DNA of 64,000 nt from JAPYTK01 sp964401935 (GCA_964401935.1 CAYOAL010000014.1:51191-115190); one strand, 5' to 3'; positions 44,211 to 53,318 are shown, numbered from the stretch's first letter. Numbers and translations are program-made. Notes: a model not told the origin generated them from the sequence alone.

Positions 44211-44224
44211 TCACGCCTGCGTGA
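44211..44224. promoter_or_regulatory. perfect palindrome between B2 and exporter genes
   Basis: TCACGC-CT-GCGTGA: two perfect 6-base arms around a 2-base centre in the 49-base gap between the divergent starts at 44201 and 44251. Both promoters must lie in or near this gap, so this is the best operator candidate for joint control of peptide synthesis and export. Confidence 0.45.
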
Positions 44225-44250
44225 TCGAGCCTGGGTCGTCGGAGCGAGAC

Positions 44251-45897
44251 ATGGTATCAGTTGCCGATCGCGGGAGAACATTCAACGGGCTCGTGAGGGG
44301 ATTCGACGAAGCGCCGAACAAGCGCGCGGTGCCCTGGGGCGCGACGCTGCTGCTCGCGGCGATCGATCTGTCGGCGCGGCTCGCGGTGCCCGTGTCGCTC
44401 TTGGCGCTCGCCCGCGGTCGCGGCGAGGCGGCGGTCGTGGCTGCCGCCTCGGTCAACGTTTTGTCGGTGGCGCGCGGCTTCCTCGGCGGGCTCGTCACCG
44501 AGGCCTCGCTGCGCCGGCACTGGCAGCGCCTCGTCGCGGCCACCCGCGGTTGGGACGTGGCGCGGCTCGGCGGGCGTGAGATCTCGTTCAACCTCGCCAC
44601 GCTCATCGAGGCGGTGTCGAGTCGGGCGAGCCACGAGGCCGTCACGGTGCCGCAGCTCTTGGCGAACGGCGCAGGCCTCGCGCTCACCCTCGTGGCGGTG
44701 GTGACGCTCCTCGAGGTGGCGTGGCTCGGGGTCGGGCTGCTCGCGCTGGGGATCGCGGCGCCGCTCGTGTTCGTGGCCCACCGCCGCCTCCGGCAGGCGC
44801 AGCGCGAGTCGTTCGGTCGCTACGCGGAGGTGGCCACCGGCTTCGAGGTGCTCCTCGAGGGAGCCACCGAGCTGCGGGTGCACGGCGTCGAGGAGCGGCA
44901 CGCCGAGGAGCTCTTGGACCAGGTCGGTCGCATGGCCCACGCCGAGCGCCGCGCCCGCACCGTGAGCGTGCTCCTTGGCCTGTTGCCCGTCGGGGTGGCG
45001 CTCCTCGTCGCGATCGTGCCCCTCTCCAGTCGAGACGCGACCGACGCCGCCCTCGTTCGCGTCGCCGAGGTCGGGATCCTCGGCGCCACGGCGCTCGCGG
45101 TGGCGTTCGGCGCGCTGCGCGGCCTCGAGAGCCACGTCCGCAGCGCACCCATGAGAGCGGTGCTCGCGCGCTTCGTCGCGGGCGCCACCGGCCCCGCGCG
45201 CTCCGGGCAGCACGCCGTCGACTTCGCTCGGGACGAGGTGCGGCTCGAGGGGGTGGGCTTCAGCTATCCGGGGACCGAAGCGAAGACGCCAACGTCGGTC
45301 ACGGCGTGTTGGAGCGCCGGCGAGGGCCTCGCCTTGTGCGGCGACAACGGCGCGGGCAAGACCACCCTCGCCTTGTGCCTCGTCGGCGTGCTCGAGCCCA
45401 CCGAGGGGAGTCTCCGCTTTGGCGCGGTCGAAGGGCACGACGTCGACTGGGAGCACGCCCGGGCGCGCGTGGCCTACGTCCCTCAGCAGGGCTTCGTGGC
45501 CGGCAACCGCTCGGTCGCGTGGCACCTGCGGCTCCTCTCGCGGGCCTCGCTCGACGACGAGACGCTCCGCGCCGCGCTGAGCGCGGTGGGCCTCGACCGC
45601 GCCCTGCGCGCCCGCGGCGGCGCGGTGGATCCCCTCACGGTGCTCGTGGCGGAGCTCTCCGGAGGCGAGCGAAAACGTATGCACCTCGCCCGCGCGCTCT
45701 TGGGCTCGCCGGAGCTGGTCGTGCTCGACGAGCCCGAGGCCGGGCTCGACGCCACAGCGCGCGGTTGGCTGCGCGAACTCATCGAACAAATCGCGGCGAC
45801 TGCGCGTGTGGTCGTGATCGCGCACGACCCTGCCGTGATCCCCGACGGTTTCCAGCGGGTCGTGTGTCGCCGCTCCTCGCCGACCACCTCGGCGTGA
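44251..45897 (+). CDS. ABC exporter, lasso peptide export/immunity (D)
   Basis: 548 residues from ATG 44251 with GGAG six bases upstream. The N-terminal half has about six transmembrane helices (ATLLLAAIDLSARLAVPVSLLAL, ANGAGLALTLVAVVTLLEVAWLGVG, VSVLLGLLPVGVALLVAIVPL). The C-terminal nucleotide-binding domain has Walker A GDNGAGKTT, Q-loop VPQQGF, signature ELSGGERKRM and Walker B LVVLDEPEAGLD; a switch His is seen in VIAHDP. It is a half-size exporter acting as homodimer, as in other lasso clusters (D protein), and pumps out the mature peptide and so protects the producer. Divergent to B2, sharing the intergenic palindrome. Confidence 0.9.
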   Translation: MVSVADRGRTFNGLVRGFDEAPNKRAVPWGATLLLAAIDLSARLAVPVSLLALARGRGEAAVVAAASVNVLSVARGFLGGLVTEASLRRHWQRLVAATRGWDVARLGGREISFNLATLIEAVSSRASHEAVTVPQLLANGAGLALTLVAVVTLLEVAWLGVGLLALGIAAPLVFVAHRRLRQAQRESFGRYAEVATGFEVLLEGATELRVHGVEERHAEELLDQVGRMAHAERRARTVSVLLGLLPVGVALLVAIVPLSSRDATDAALVRVAEVGILGATALAVAFGALRGLESHVRSAPMRAVLARFVAGATGPARSGQHAVDFARDEVRLEGVGFSYPGTEAKTPTSVTACWSAGEGLALCGDNGAGKTTLALCLVGVLEPTEGSLRFGAVEGHDVDWEHARARVAYVPQQGFVAGNRSVAWHLRLLSRASLDDETLRAALSAVGLDRALRARGGAVDPLTVLVAELSGGERKRMHLARALLGSPELVVLDEPEAGLDATARGWLRELIEQIAATARVVVIAHDPAVIPDGFQRVVCRRSSPTTSA

Positions 45898-46002
45898 ACG
45901 CTTCGCGTGCTTGCGCCACGGGAAGCGGCACGCGATACTCGCGAGAGAGGGAAGACAGGTCGCTCCGACCATCACTAGCTGCTTTCTCGAGGTCTTATTC
46001 AG

Positions 46003-47256
46003 ATGAGCAACGTTCGTTTGCCAATCCTCGCCGCCGGCGTGTTGGTGCTCTTCGCGAGCACCTTGAGCCAATCGGGTTGCTCCGACGACGAGACCGAAAA
46101 CCCCACCACGACCGCGACGAGCTCCAGCACCACCTCGAGCTCCACCACCACGTCGACCGGCATGGGCCTCGCGGGGCCCGGCGGCGGAGGCAGCGGGGGC
46201 ACCGGCGCGGGCGGGGTTGGGGGCGGTGGCGACCTGAACACCGGCACCGATCAGTGCAACGGCTGGCCCGTGAGCCTCAACGTGGGAACGGGCGTGACGC
46301 TCGTGGGCGACACCTCCACCGCGATGGACGACTACGACTCCGGCTGCGAACAGGTCGACGGGCCCGAGCTGGTGTACCAGCTCAACGTCGCGAGCGCGGG
46401 GACGCTGACGATCTCGGTGCAGCCCGCTGGTGGCTACGACGTCTCGATCTACATGCGTCGCTTCTGCGACAACAAGAGCTCCACGCTGTTCTGCCGCGAC
46501 GCGGGGTCGATGGGCAGCGCGCGCAACTGGATCCTCGCCCTCGACGCGGGCACCTACTACCTGTTCGTGGACAGCGAGGGGGACACGGGCGGCGAGTACG
46601 CGCTCAGCCTCGGCTTCACCGCTGCCACCTGCGGCGATGGCGCGACCAACGCTGGCGAACAGTGCGACGACGGCAACCTCGACACCGGCGATGGCTGCGA
46701 CGACGAGTGCAACTTCGAGCCGGGCAGCAACGACAGCTGCGCCAACCCGCTCACCGTGAACATCATCGGCGGCGACAACCCGCCCATCCAGGGCAGCACC
46801 GTCGCCAACAGCGACTCGCACGGTTTTCAAGACGCGGGCTGTCAGGTGGTGGAGCAGAGTCCGGGCGGGCCCGACCGTGTCCACGCCCTCATCCCCCAGG
46901 TCGACGGCGAGATGCGGCTCCGCCTGGGGTGGGGCGAGGACAACATGGATCCGAACCTCTGCGCGGCCGGTCAGCCCGGGTGTTGGGGTCGCGTGCTCCA
47001 CGTCCGCCACGGGAGCTGCACGATGGAGGCCAACCAGATCGCGTGCGCCGGGCCGCTCGACGCCATGAACAACCCGGTGCAAGACATCACCATCCCGGTC
47101 ACCGCGCTCGAGCCCTACTACGTGTTCGTCGACAGCTTCTGGGCAGGGACCGTCCCCACCGAGGGGGGCGGGCCCTACTGGTTGCACGTCAACCTCACGC
47201 CGGGGAGCGGCGGAGCGGGCGGCGCGGGTGGTGGCGGCGGCGCCGGCGGCAACTGA
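46003..47256 (+). CDS. surface lipoprotein with Myxococcus Cys-rich repeat
   Basis: 417 residues. The signal peptide ends in L-S-Q-S-G-C; Cys26 is lipidated. A Ser/Thr-rich (about 33-53) and then Gly-rich linker leads to a beta domain with cysteines (pre-peptidase-C-like strands: TLTISVQPAGGYDVSIYM, GTYYLFVDSEGDTGGEYALSL), then one Myxococcus-type repeat CGDGATNAGEQCDDGN ... CDDECN, and a second beta domain. It ends in a Gly/Ala tail. A common myxobacterial surface architecture; ligand unknown. Confidence 0.85.
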   Translation: MSNVRLPILAAGVLVLFASTLSQSGCSDDETENPTTTATSSSTTSSSTTTSTGMGLAGPGGGGSGGTGAGGVGGGGDLNTGTDQCNGWPVSLNVGTGVTLVGDTSTAMDDYDSGCEQVDGPELVYQLNVASAGTLTISVQPAGGYDVSIYMRRFCDNKSSTLFCRDAGSMGSARNWILALDAGTYYLFVDSEGDTGGEYALSLGFTAATCGDGATNAGEQCDDGNLDTGDGCDDECNFEPGSNDSCANPLTVNIIGGDNPPIQGSTVANSDSHGFQDAGCQVVEQSPGGPDRVHALIPQVDGEMRLRLGWGEDNMDPNLCAAGQPGCWGRVLHVRHGSCTMEANQIACAGPLDAMNNPVQDITIPVTALEPYYVFVDSFWAGTVPTEGGGPYWLHVNLTPGSGGAGGAGGGGGAGGN

Positions 47257-47287
47257 ACGAGGCGCTGAGCCCGGCGCGAGCGGCAAT

Positions 47288-47848
47288 TTGAACGACGGGC
47301 CGAGCGCGACCTCCGAGCCGGGGCGAGGCCACCTCTGCCTCGCCTGTGGTCTGTGTTGTGACGGCACGTTCTTCGTGCGCGCCCCCCTCCGTCCCCACGA
47401 GGTGGAGCGCGCGCGTTCCATGCACCTCACCATCCTCGAGGACGCTCACGGGAGCGCATTTTCGCTCGCGTGCCCTCACCATCGCGAACGCCGATGCACG
47501 GTGTATGCAGAGCGCTTCGAGGTGTGCCACGGATACCGCTGCCGCCTCCTCCGCGCGGTCGAGGGGGGAGAGGTCGAGCTCGGCGAGGCCGAGCGGGTGG
47601 TCGGTCACGCGCAACGACTGGTCGCGTCGCTCCGCGCGCGCCTCCCCCCCGAGCTCGAGCGCGAGGCCCTCTTCGCCGGCGCGGTGCGCCTCATCGAAGA
47701 GAGCGACGCCGCGTGGCGTCGCGATCACGCCGAGCTGCTGCTCGATCTCGCCGAGCTCGTCACCGTGGCTCGCCGCCGCTTCGGCGTGCGCGACGGCGAG
47801 ACGGTCGCGGTCTCCGTCTCCGACACGGACAGCGACGCTTCGCCGTGA
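47288..47848 (+). CDS. YkgJ-type Cys-cluster (metal-binding) protein
   Basis: 186 residues from a TTG at 47288; a GTG at 47228 is possible, but its extra residues read through the Gly/Ala tail of the preceding gene in another frame. The hallmark C-x2-C-x2-C-C motif is LCLACGLCCDGTFF, followed by CPHH ... RRCTVYAERFEVCHGYRC. This is the YkgJ family of small proteins that bind iron or zinc through eight cysteines; some activate or modify partner enzymes. The rest is helical. It lies 31 bases after the preceding lipoprotein and may be co-transcribed with it. Confidence 0.75.
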   Translation: MNDGPSATSEPGRGHLCLACGLCCDGTFFVRAPLRPHEVERARSMHLTILEDAHGSAFSLACPHHRERRCTVYAERFEVCHGYRCRLLRAVEGGEVELGEAERVVGHAQRLVASLRARLPPELEREALFAGAVRLIEESDAAWRRDHAELLLDLAELVTVARRRFGVRDGETVAVSVSDTDSDASP

Positions 47849-47887
47849 CGGCGGAGGGCCGGGCCTGCTCTCAGCGGCCTGGGAGCC

Positions 47888-48334
47888 CTAAGAGGGCGAG
47901 GGCTGGGGACCCTCGAGGATCTCGCGCGTGGCGCTCTCGTTCATGCCGAACGCGCGCCCGAGCGACTCGATCAACGAGCGCTCGCCCTCGTGCAGCACCC
48001 CGTCGGCGGCGGCCATGTCCATGGCCAAGATGAGCGCGATCTGGCGGAGCCGCGCCGACGGCAGGCGCTCCCTCAGCGAGCCGAGCCACGCCTGTCGACC
48101 GCCCTGGCGGAGCTCTGCCATCGCTCTGCCCACCACCTCGTCGAAGTGGGAGCCGGCGAGGCGCCCCCCGGTGAGCAGCGCGACGCAGTTCTCGAAGTGG
48201 GCCCGCTCCTCCTCCCCGTAGTGTCCGTCGGCGAAGGCCACGACGTAGATCGTCTCCACGAGCGCCTCGAGTTGATCGCTCTTCAGCTCCCGCACGAAGC
48301 CGGCCCCTGGATCGTCCGTCACCCGCATCATCAT
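47888..48334 (-). CDS. TerB-like protein
   Basis: 148 residues. All-helical TerB fold: LVETIYVVAFADGHYGEEER (first acidic loop, D-G-x-x-x-x-E-E) and LAMDMAAADGVLHEGERSLIESLGRAFGM (second, D-G-x-x-x-x-E). The paired acidic loops are the metal-binding positions of TerB. Its biological role is unclear; many members have nothing to do with tellurite. Stand-alone gene, 54 bases before the HExxH enzyme's stop. Start Met could be any of the first three. Confidence 0.75.
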   Translation of the reverse strand: MMMRVTDDPGAGFVRELKSDQLEALVETIYVVAFADGHYGEEERAHFENCVALLTGGRLAGSHFDEVVGRAMAELRQGGRQAWLGSLRERLPSARLRQIALILAMDMAAADGVLHEGERSLIESLGRAFGMNESATREILEGPQPSPS

Positions 48335-48388
48335 AGGTCGGAGCCGCCGGTTAACGCGATTTCTCGGCAGCGTACAGGTGGGTGCGCG

Positions 48389-49561
48389 CTACCGCCGCTC
48401 GAGCTCGGTCAGAAACCGGTCGACGCGGGCCGCGCAGTCGCTCGACAACGCCAAGAGCTCGTGTCCATCCGCCCCGAGATCGGCCCCGGCGCGGGCGGCG
48501 AGCTCGGCCATGAGGTAGCGGCTGCGTTCGGTGACGACGCGGGCGCGCTCACGGAGCGGGGCGAGCGGTCCGAGCGAGAGCGCTCGATGTCGTTCGACGA
48601 AGCGCGCGAAGAGGAGCGCCAGGTAGGTGTACACGTGACCCGCGGAGATGGCGCGACCCGACGGCCAGCGGTTGTCGTCGGGCCAGCGAGCGAGATCTTC
48701 GTCCGGTGCGCTCGGGTTCCAGCTGGCCACGATGCGCGCGGCCCGCGAGGCCTCGTAGGTGGGCGCGAGGATGGTGCGGGAGCGCCTGATGTCGTAGTGC
48801 TTGTGGTGGGTCGCCTCGTGGAAGAGCACCTCCGCGGTGTGAAGCGGATCGCGGAAGGCGCGAGGGGAGAGGAACACCGTCGACGGGAACTGCACCCAAG
48901 AGCAGCTGTCGACGATGCGGCTCGTCGTCGGCTCGGCGGCGTCGATGATGGCGATCACGTCGACGTGGGAAAAGACGCTCGGCGACAGCTCGGGGAGCGC
49001 ACCTTCGAGGAGCGCGGCCGCGTCGTGGAGACGCGCGAGCTCGTGCGGGGTCGGGGGGCGGAGCTTGGTCTTGCCCACCGCGAGCTGGTTGGCGAGCTTC
49101 TCGTCGTACATGCGCTCGAAGTGGCGAGCGAGCGCATTCTCGCCCTCCCCCTCGTTGTTGGGCTCCTCCCACACCCAAGCCTGCTCGCCGCCCACGGTGA
49201 GCTTCTGTGGCGCGTCCGTCGGGACGTCGCGCCACGCCGACGGGGTGACGGGCCCTCGGGTGAGGCGCGCGGCCGCGGCCGCGAACAGGGCCGACACCGC
49301 CGGGTCGTTCGTGGTGGTGGCGAGCGCGAGCAGATCGCGGATCACCGCGTCGAGCAACACCCGCTCCCGCGCACCACGCTCCAACGTTTTCAGGGTGAGC
49401 GCGAGCGCTCGTGCGCCCTCGTCACGCCGCGCCAGGCTCTCCAACGCGAGCTCGCCGAAGGTGGCCGCGCGCGCTCGGATGGGGGCCGCCGCCCCGAGGC
49501 GCGGATGACTCGCCACCGCGTGCTCGAGCGCGTCGAGCTCGTCCGCTCGCCCCAGAGCCAT
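48389..49561 (-). CDS. HExxH-motif enzyme, possible peptide beta-hydroxylase or metalloprotease
   Basis: 390 residues. VLFHEATHHKH gives the zinc/iron motif H248-E249-x-x-H252, and AGHVYTYLALLFARF about 57 residues later offers His309 as a third ligand. WPDDNRWPSGRAISAGHVY resembles the conserved block of the aKG-HExxH peptide beta-hydroxylase family known from RiPP clusters, but a metallopeptidase is equally possible. The start overlaps the stop of the DUF4139-like gene upstream (TGATG), which in turn overlaps another; so it belongs to that operon first, and a link to the lasso cluster 4 kb away is only a possibility. The rest is helical. Confidence 0.6.
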   Translation of the reverse strand: MALGRADELDALEHAVASHPRLGAAAPIRARAATFGELALESLARRDEGARALALTLKTLERGARERVLLDAVIRDLLALATTTNDPAVSALFAAAAARLTRGPVTPSAWRDVPTDAPQKLTVGGEQAWVWEEPNNEGEGENALARHFERMYDEKLANQLAVGKTKLRPPTPHELARLHDAAALLEGALPELSPSVFSHVDVIAIIDAAEPTTSRIVDSCSWVQFPSTVFLSPRAFRDPLHTAEVLFHEATHHKHYDIRRSRTILAPTYEASRAARIVASWNPSAPDEDLARWPDDNRWPSGRAISAGHVYTYLALLFARFVERHRALSLGPLAPLRERARVVTERSRYLMAELAARAGADLGADGHELLALSSDCAARVDRFLTELERR

Positions 49562-51108
49562 CAGAGTCCCACGACGTCGCTGTGTTTCTTCACCCGGTAG
49601 CGGAGCACGATCTCCCTCCGCTCGTGGGGAGCCACCGTCACCTCCCAGTCGACGAAGCCGTCCTCATCCGGGCTGACCTCGTCGGTGGTGCGCCTCGGAT
49701 CGGGCTCGATCTTCACCTTCTCGATCTCGGACACGGGCACGCGCTCGCGGAGGTGCACCACTCGCGTCGCGTCGCCGAGGTTGCTCAAGCGAACCACCAC
49801 ATTGTGGCTCGTCTCCTCCCACGACGACAACATGCCCGCTTCGTCGCGCTTGTCGTCGACGTCGCGCTGCGCCCTCAGCTCCGCCTCCGGGCCCCACCCG
49901 AGCGCGAAGCGCTCTCCCGGTCCGACGAAGAGCACCGCGGTACGACCCGCGAGGCCGCTGTCGCGGATCAGATCGACGGGGCCGGCGAGGATGGGCTTGT
50001 TCGCGTCGTTCTTCTGCTCCGTCCGAAGGAGCACCGCGAGCTCGAGCTCTGGGTAACACACGAGCTCTCGGGAGCAGGGGGCCGTGAAGACGGCGAGGGG
50101 CACTCGGTGGGGCCGCCCGTCCGAAGGGACGTCTGCCGGCGCGAGGGCGCGGAACGCGAGCGGGTCGCCACCGTCGTCGATGCCAGGGAGCCCCTCGCTC
50201 CTTGCGCCGCCGAGCGAGGCCTCCTTCACCATGGTATCGCGCGCCTCCACCTCGAGCGCGGGAGCGCGTCGCTGCACCCGCACCAGATCGGTGGTGAGCG
50301 CTGGCGGCTCGGTGCCCAGCGATGCGCGCTCGGTGGAGAACACGAAGTCGACGCCCTGCCAGTCTTCTCCCGTGTGTTGCCATACGCAGCCATCGGTGGA
50401 GAAGCGCACCTCCCCGTCGCGGAGCTCGGCGGTGTGATACGGCCGCCAGCACGCGTTGGGGACCACGTAGTCCACCTCGAGCGCGAACGTGCCTGCCTCC
50501 GCCGCCTCCACGTCGAGCTCCAGATCGGCCTCGATGAGCGTCGACGGGTGTTCGAGCTCGGCGATGCGTCGCGAGAGGCGGGCGCGCCGTCCCACCAGCT
50601 CCTCGAGGCCACGCCGCGCGACGACGAGCCGCTCCCGCAACGCGCTGCGCTCCTCCGCGAGCTGATCGAGCTCGACGTCGGCCTCCGCACCCGGCGCTCG
50701 CCCCCAGGCCGCGTCCGCCGCGAGGTCGTCCAGGGTGAGCACCATCAGCGCGTCGAGAAGGGCGAGCTGCTCCTCGTCGGCGAGCTTCTCGGCCTCGGCG
50801 AGCGCCACCTCGTCGTCGAGCTGCTCGCGCTCGCGCGTGAGCACCGATCGCAGATCGCTCTTGTGATCGGTGCTCAGCGCGCCGCGGCGCACCACCCGCA
50901 CGTCTACCACCCGCAAGCCGGCATCGGTCGACGCCGTCCGCGCGGTCAATGACTTGTCGGAGAGGATAGGCGACACCGCCTTTACCGTGAGTCGCGATGC
51001 CCCGGCCGCCAGCGCGACCTTTCCACGTCGCGCCACTTGCGCGCGATCTTCCAAGAGCGTCACCCGAGTGATGGGGAGCAGCGTGGTCTGTTCGTCACGG
51101 GTGCTCAT
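49561..51108 (-). CDS. DUF4139/MuiA-like protein, copy 2
   Basis: 515 residues from ATG 51108; the frame opens 57 codons earlier inside the upstream gene and is disregarded. N-terminal DUF4140-like beta region (TRVTLLEDRAQVARRG), a helical coiled-coil section (about 90-180, LDQLAEERSALRERL), then the DUF4139 beta domain (YVVPNACWRPYHTAELRDGEVRFSTDGCVWQHTGEDWQGVDFVFST) and a C-terminal IVLRYRVKKHS. It is related to the upstream 736-residue protein. MuiA-type proteins were linked to suppression of mucoidy in other bacteria; biochemical role unknown. Start and stop overlap both neighbours by one base. Confidence 0.8.
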   Translation of the reverse strand: MSTRDEQTTLLPITRVTLLEDRAQVARRGKVALAAGASRLTVKAVSPILSDKSLTARTASTDAGLRVVDVRVVRRGALSTDHKSDLRSVLTREREQLDDEVALAEAEKLADEEQLALLDALMVLTLDDLAADAAWGRAPGAEADVELDQLAEERSALRERLVVARRGLEELVGRRARLSRRIAELEHPSTLIEADLELDVEAAEAGTFALEVDYVVPNACWRPYHTAELRDGEVRFSTDGCVWQHTGEDWQGVDFVFSTERASLGTEPPALTTDLVRVQRRAPALEVEARDTMVKEASLGGARSEGLPGIDDGGDPLAFRALAPADVPSDGRPHRVPLAVFTAPCSRELVCYPELELAVLLRTEQKNDANKPILAGPVDLIRDSGLAGRTAVLFVGPGERFALGWGPEAELRAQRDVDDKRDEAGMLSSWEETSHNVVVRLSNLGDATRVVHLRERVPVSEIEKVKIEPDPRRTTDEVSPDEDGFVDWEVTVAPHERREIVLRYRVKKHSDVVGL

Positions 51109-53318
51109 CACGCCTCCCTCCGGTTGCCGCCCACGAGCTCGTGTTTGGCCGCGATGCGCAGCGCGTAGCGCGCGGAGAGCTCGGCCTGCTCGCCATCCGC
51201 GAGCTCGAGCCGCCACACGTAGCCCCCTCGAAGGCGGACCTCGCCGTCGCGGCTCGGTCTCGGATCGAAGGCTTCCCACGCGGGGGTCACCTCTCCGAGC
51301 TCGAGCTTGATGTCTTCCTCTCCTTCCCGCAGCGTGGGGATGCGCTCGCGCACCTCCAGCTCGATGGGGGCGCCGCTGTGGTTCCCCACCTCGATCTCGA
51401 TCTCGTGGTGGAGCACGAGCGTGCCCTTCATCAGGCCCGTCGCCTCCTCGCGATAGCGAGTGTTGCGCGCCACCTTCACCCCTTGGGCCACTCCGAGCCC
51501 GACGGTGAGCTCACCGCCCGCCGGCGTGGAGGAGAGCGCGCTCGTCACCAGGTAGTCGCGGCCCACGTACACGTCCACGGGACCGGCCATGAGCGGTGCC
51601 GCCAGCGGGTTCTTGATGTGGGCCACGCGGAAGACGTCGTTGGCCTCACGAGGGACGACGACGTGGACGACACGAGCGCTCCCCTCTCGGAGCGCGACGG
51701 GCACGTTGTGGAACTCCCCGTCGGACGGCACATCGACGCGACTCCCGCCAGCGTAGGCGTGATCATAGTGGCCCGACCACGCGAGGTGGTGGCCCGCTGG
51801 CATGCGCTCGGTGTCGATCGAAGCCGCCGTCCGCCGAGCCTCGTCGAGCAGGCTCGCGACCTCCGCGTTCGTGAGCTCGAGCGCGGCCACCGCGGTGTGG
51901 GTGACGATGAGCTCCATGTAGAGCGATGGCTGATCGAGCAGCGTCAACACCCCGCGGCCGCCGCGCTCCGGTGGGGTCAAGCGCAGTCGCCCGTAGTCGA
52001 GCATCGGCTCCGGCGTGCTCACCTCGGCGGGGGGAGCGGGCTCGACGCCGTGTTGCGGAGAGCGCAGCCTCACCGGCGCGTCGCCGAGGGGCGCGCCGCT
52101 GCCTGGACCTCCTCCGCCCAGCAGATCTCCGAGCCCGCTCAGCAAGCCGGAGCTTTTTCTCGCGGCGAGCACCGGCGAGGCCTGGGGGGCGGGGGCCCTT
52201 GGGATCGGCGCGGCCGCGCTGGCAAACTCCGGGGCTGGTGCGGGTTCGGGCTGGCGTGGGAACGCGCCGGTCGGCGCGTCGAGCATGCGTGACAGCTCGA
52301 TCGCTCCTTCGCTCTCGCCGTCGAGCCCTCCCGAGCGGGCGAGGTAGAGCTCGTCGTCCTGAGGGCTCGCGCTGGCCGGCGCTCGCTCCCCTCGCCGCCG
52401 CAGCGCCCGCTCGTAGTCGACGAACAGCGCCTCCACGCCAAGGGGTGGGGGCCGCCAGCCGCGCCGCGCGGGGGTCGGCTGCTTGCGCCCGATGCGTCGG
52501 CTCGGCAGCTCGGGCAGCTCGGTGAAGGCGTCCGCCGCCGCCGTCGACAGGGTGAGCAACACCCCGCTCCAGTCTTCGCCGCTCCGCTGCGCGACTTGAG
52601 CGCGCAGCTCGAGCGTGGCCTCGCTCGCACCGTCGAGCCGCAGCGTGTAGCTCGGGGCCCAACACGCGCCAGGCACCACGTATTCGAGCACGAGGCGTGC
52701 GCGCGCCGCGCCCCGCTCGCCGGCGACCGGCTCGAGCGCAACGACGACACACTTGCGGAGCTCGTGAGCGCGGGCCTGACGCGACGAGGAGCCGCGGGCG
52801 TCGCGATCGCGCAGCTCGCCGACCCGCCGGGTCGTGGTGCGTAGCTCCTGCTGCAGCGCGGCGCGGCGAGCCTCGAGGTTGCGCCTACGCTTGGCTCGGA
52901 ACGACAGGAGCGCGCGGCGCGGCGTGGCCGGCGAAGGACCCGGGGGCGCTCCCTCGAGCTGTCCGCGAGGGTGCAGATCGAGGCGGCGGAGGCCATCCAG
53001 ATCGCGCTCGGTCTGCGCCATGAGGCCCACGAGGCGCGCGAGGGCGTCCTCGGCCGCCTCGAGCGTCTCGTCGTCGGCGGGGAGCAGCGCCGGATCCGCC
53101 GCGTGGGTGTCGAGGGTGACGCGGAGGCCCGTGGCGATCGGAACCGGTCCTGGCTCGAGCGCCTCCACCCGCGCGCGGATCGAGCCGTCGTCGACGCACA
53201 GGGGAAGCCCGGAGACGCGCACTTCTCTCGGCATCGGGTCGAGCTCGAGCGTCGCCGCGCGCGTGACGCGCGCTCCCCGCCGAAACACGATCACCCCTTC
53301 GATGTGGGACGCGAGCAT
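51108..53318 (-). CDS. DUF4139/MuiA-like protein, copy 1 (long)
   Basis: 736 residues, first gene of the three-gene operon. The same order as copy 2: N-terminal beta region (IEGVIVFRRGARVTRAATLELD), helical section (about 85-190), and the DUF4139 core beginning LEYVVPGACWAPSYTLRLDG and GEDWSGVLLTLST. The core is split by a low-complexity Pro/Ala/Gly insert (about 290-450, PEPAPAPEF, LLGGGGPGSG) before the second half resumes at LDYGRLRLTPPERGG and ends in beta strands. The insert explains the extra 220 residues over copy 2. Probably a surface or envelope protein, although no signal peptide is visible. Duplication followed by divergence is likely. Confidence 0.8.
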   Translation of the reverse strand: MLASHIEGVIVFRRGARVTRAATLELDPMPREVRVSGLPLCVDDGSIRARVEALEPGPVPIATGLRVTLDTHAADPALLPADDETLEAAEDALARLVGLMAQTERDLDGLRRLDLHPRGQLEGAPPGPSPATPRRALLSFRAKRRRNLEARRAALQQELRTTTRRVGELRDRDARGSSSRQARAHELRKCVVVALEPVAGERGAARARLVLEYVVPGACWAPSYTLRLDGASEATLELRAQVAQRSGEDWSGVLLTLSTAAADAFTELPELPSRRIGRKQPTPARRGWRPPPLGVEALFVDYERALRRRGERAPASASPQDDELYLARSGGLDGESEGAIELSRMLDAPTGAFPRQPEPAPAPEFASAAAPIPRAPAPQASPVLAARKSSGLLSGLGDLLGGGGPGSGAPLGDAPVRLRSPQHGVEPAPPAEVSTPEPMLDYGRLRLTPPERGGRGVLTLLDQPSLYMELIVTHTAVAALELTNAEVASLLDEARRTAASIDTERMPAGHHLAWSGHYDHAYAGGSRVDVPSDGEFHNVPVALREGSARVVHVVVPREANDVFRVAHIKNPLAAPLMAGPVDVYVGRDYLVTSALSSTPAGGELTVGLGVAQGVKVARNTRYREEATGLMKGTLVLHHEIEIEVGNHSGAPIELEVRERIPTLREGEEDIKLELGEVTPAWEAFDPRPSRDGEVRLRGGYVWRLELADGEQAELSARYALRIAAKHELVGGNRREA

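Noticed and set aside
48389..49561. Calling the HExxH protein a lasso tailoring enzyme
   Set aside because: Overlapping start/stop codons tie it to the two DUF4139-like genes, and the lasso cluster has its own divergent promoter. It stays only as a possibility.
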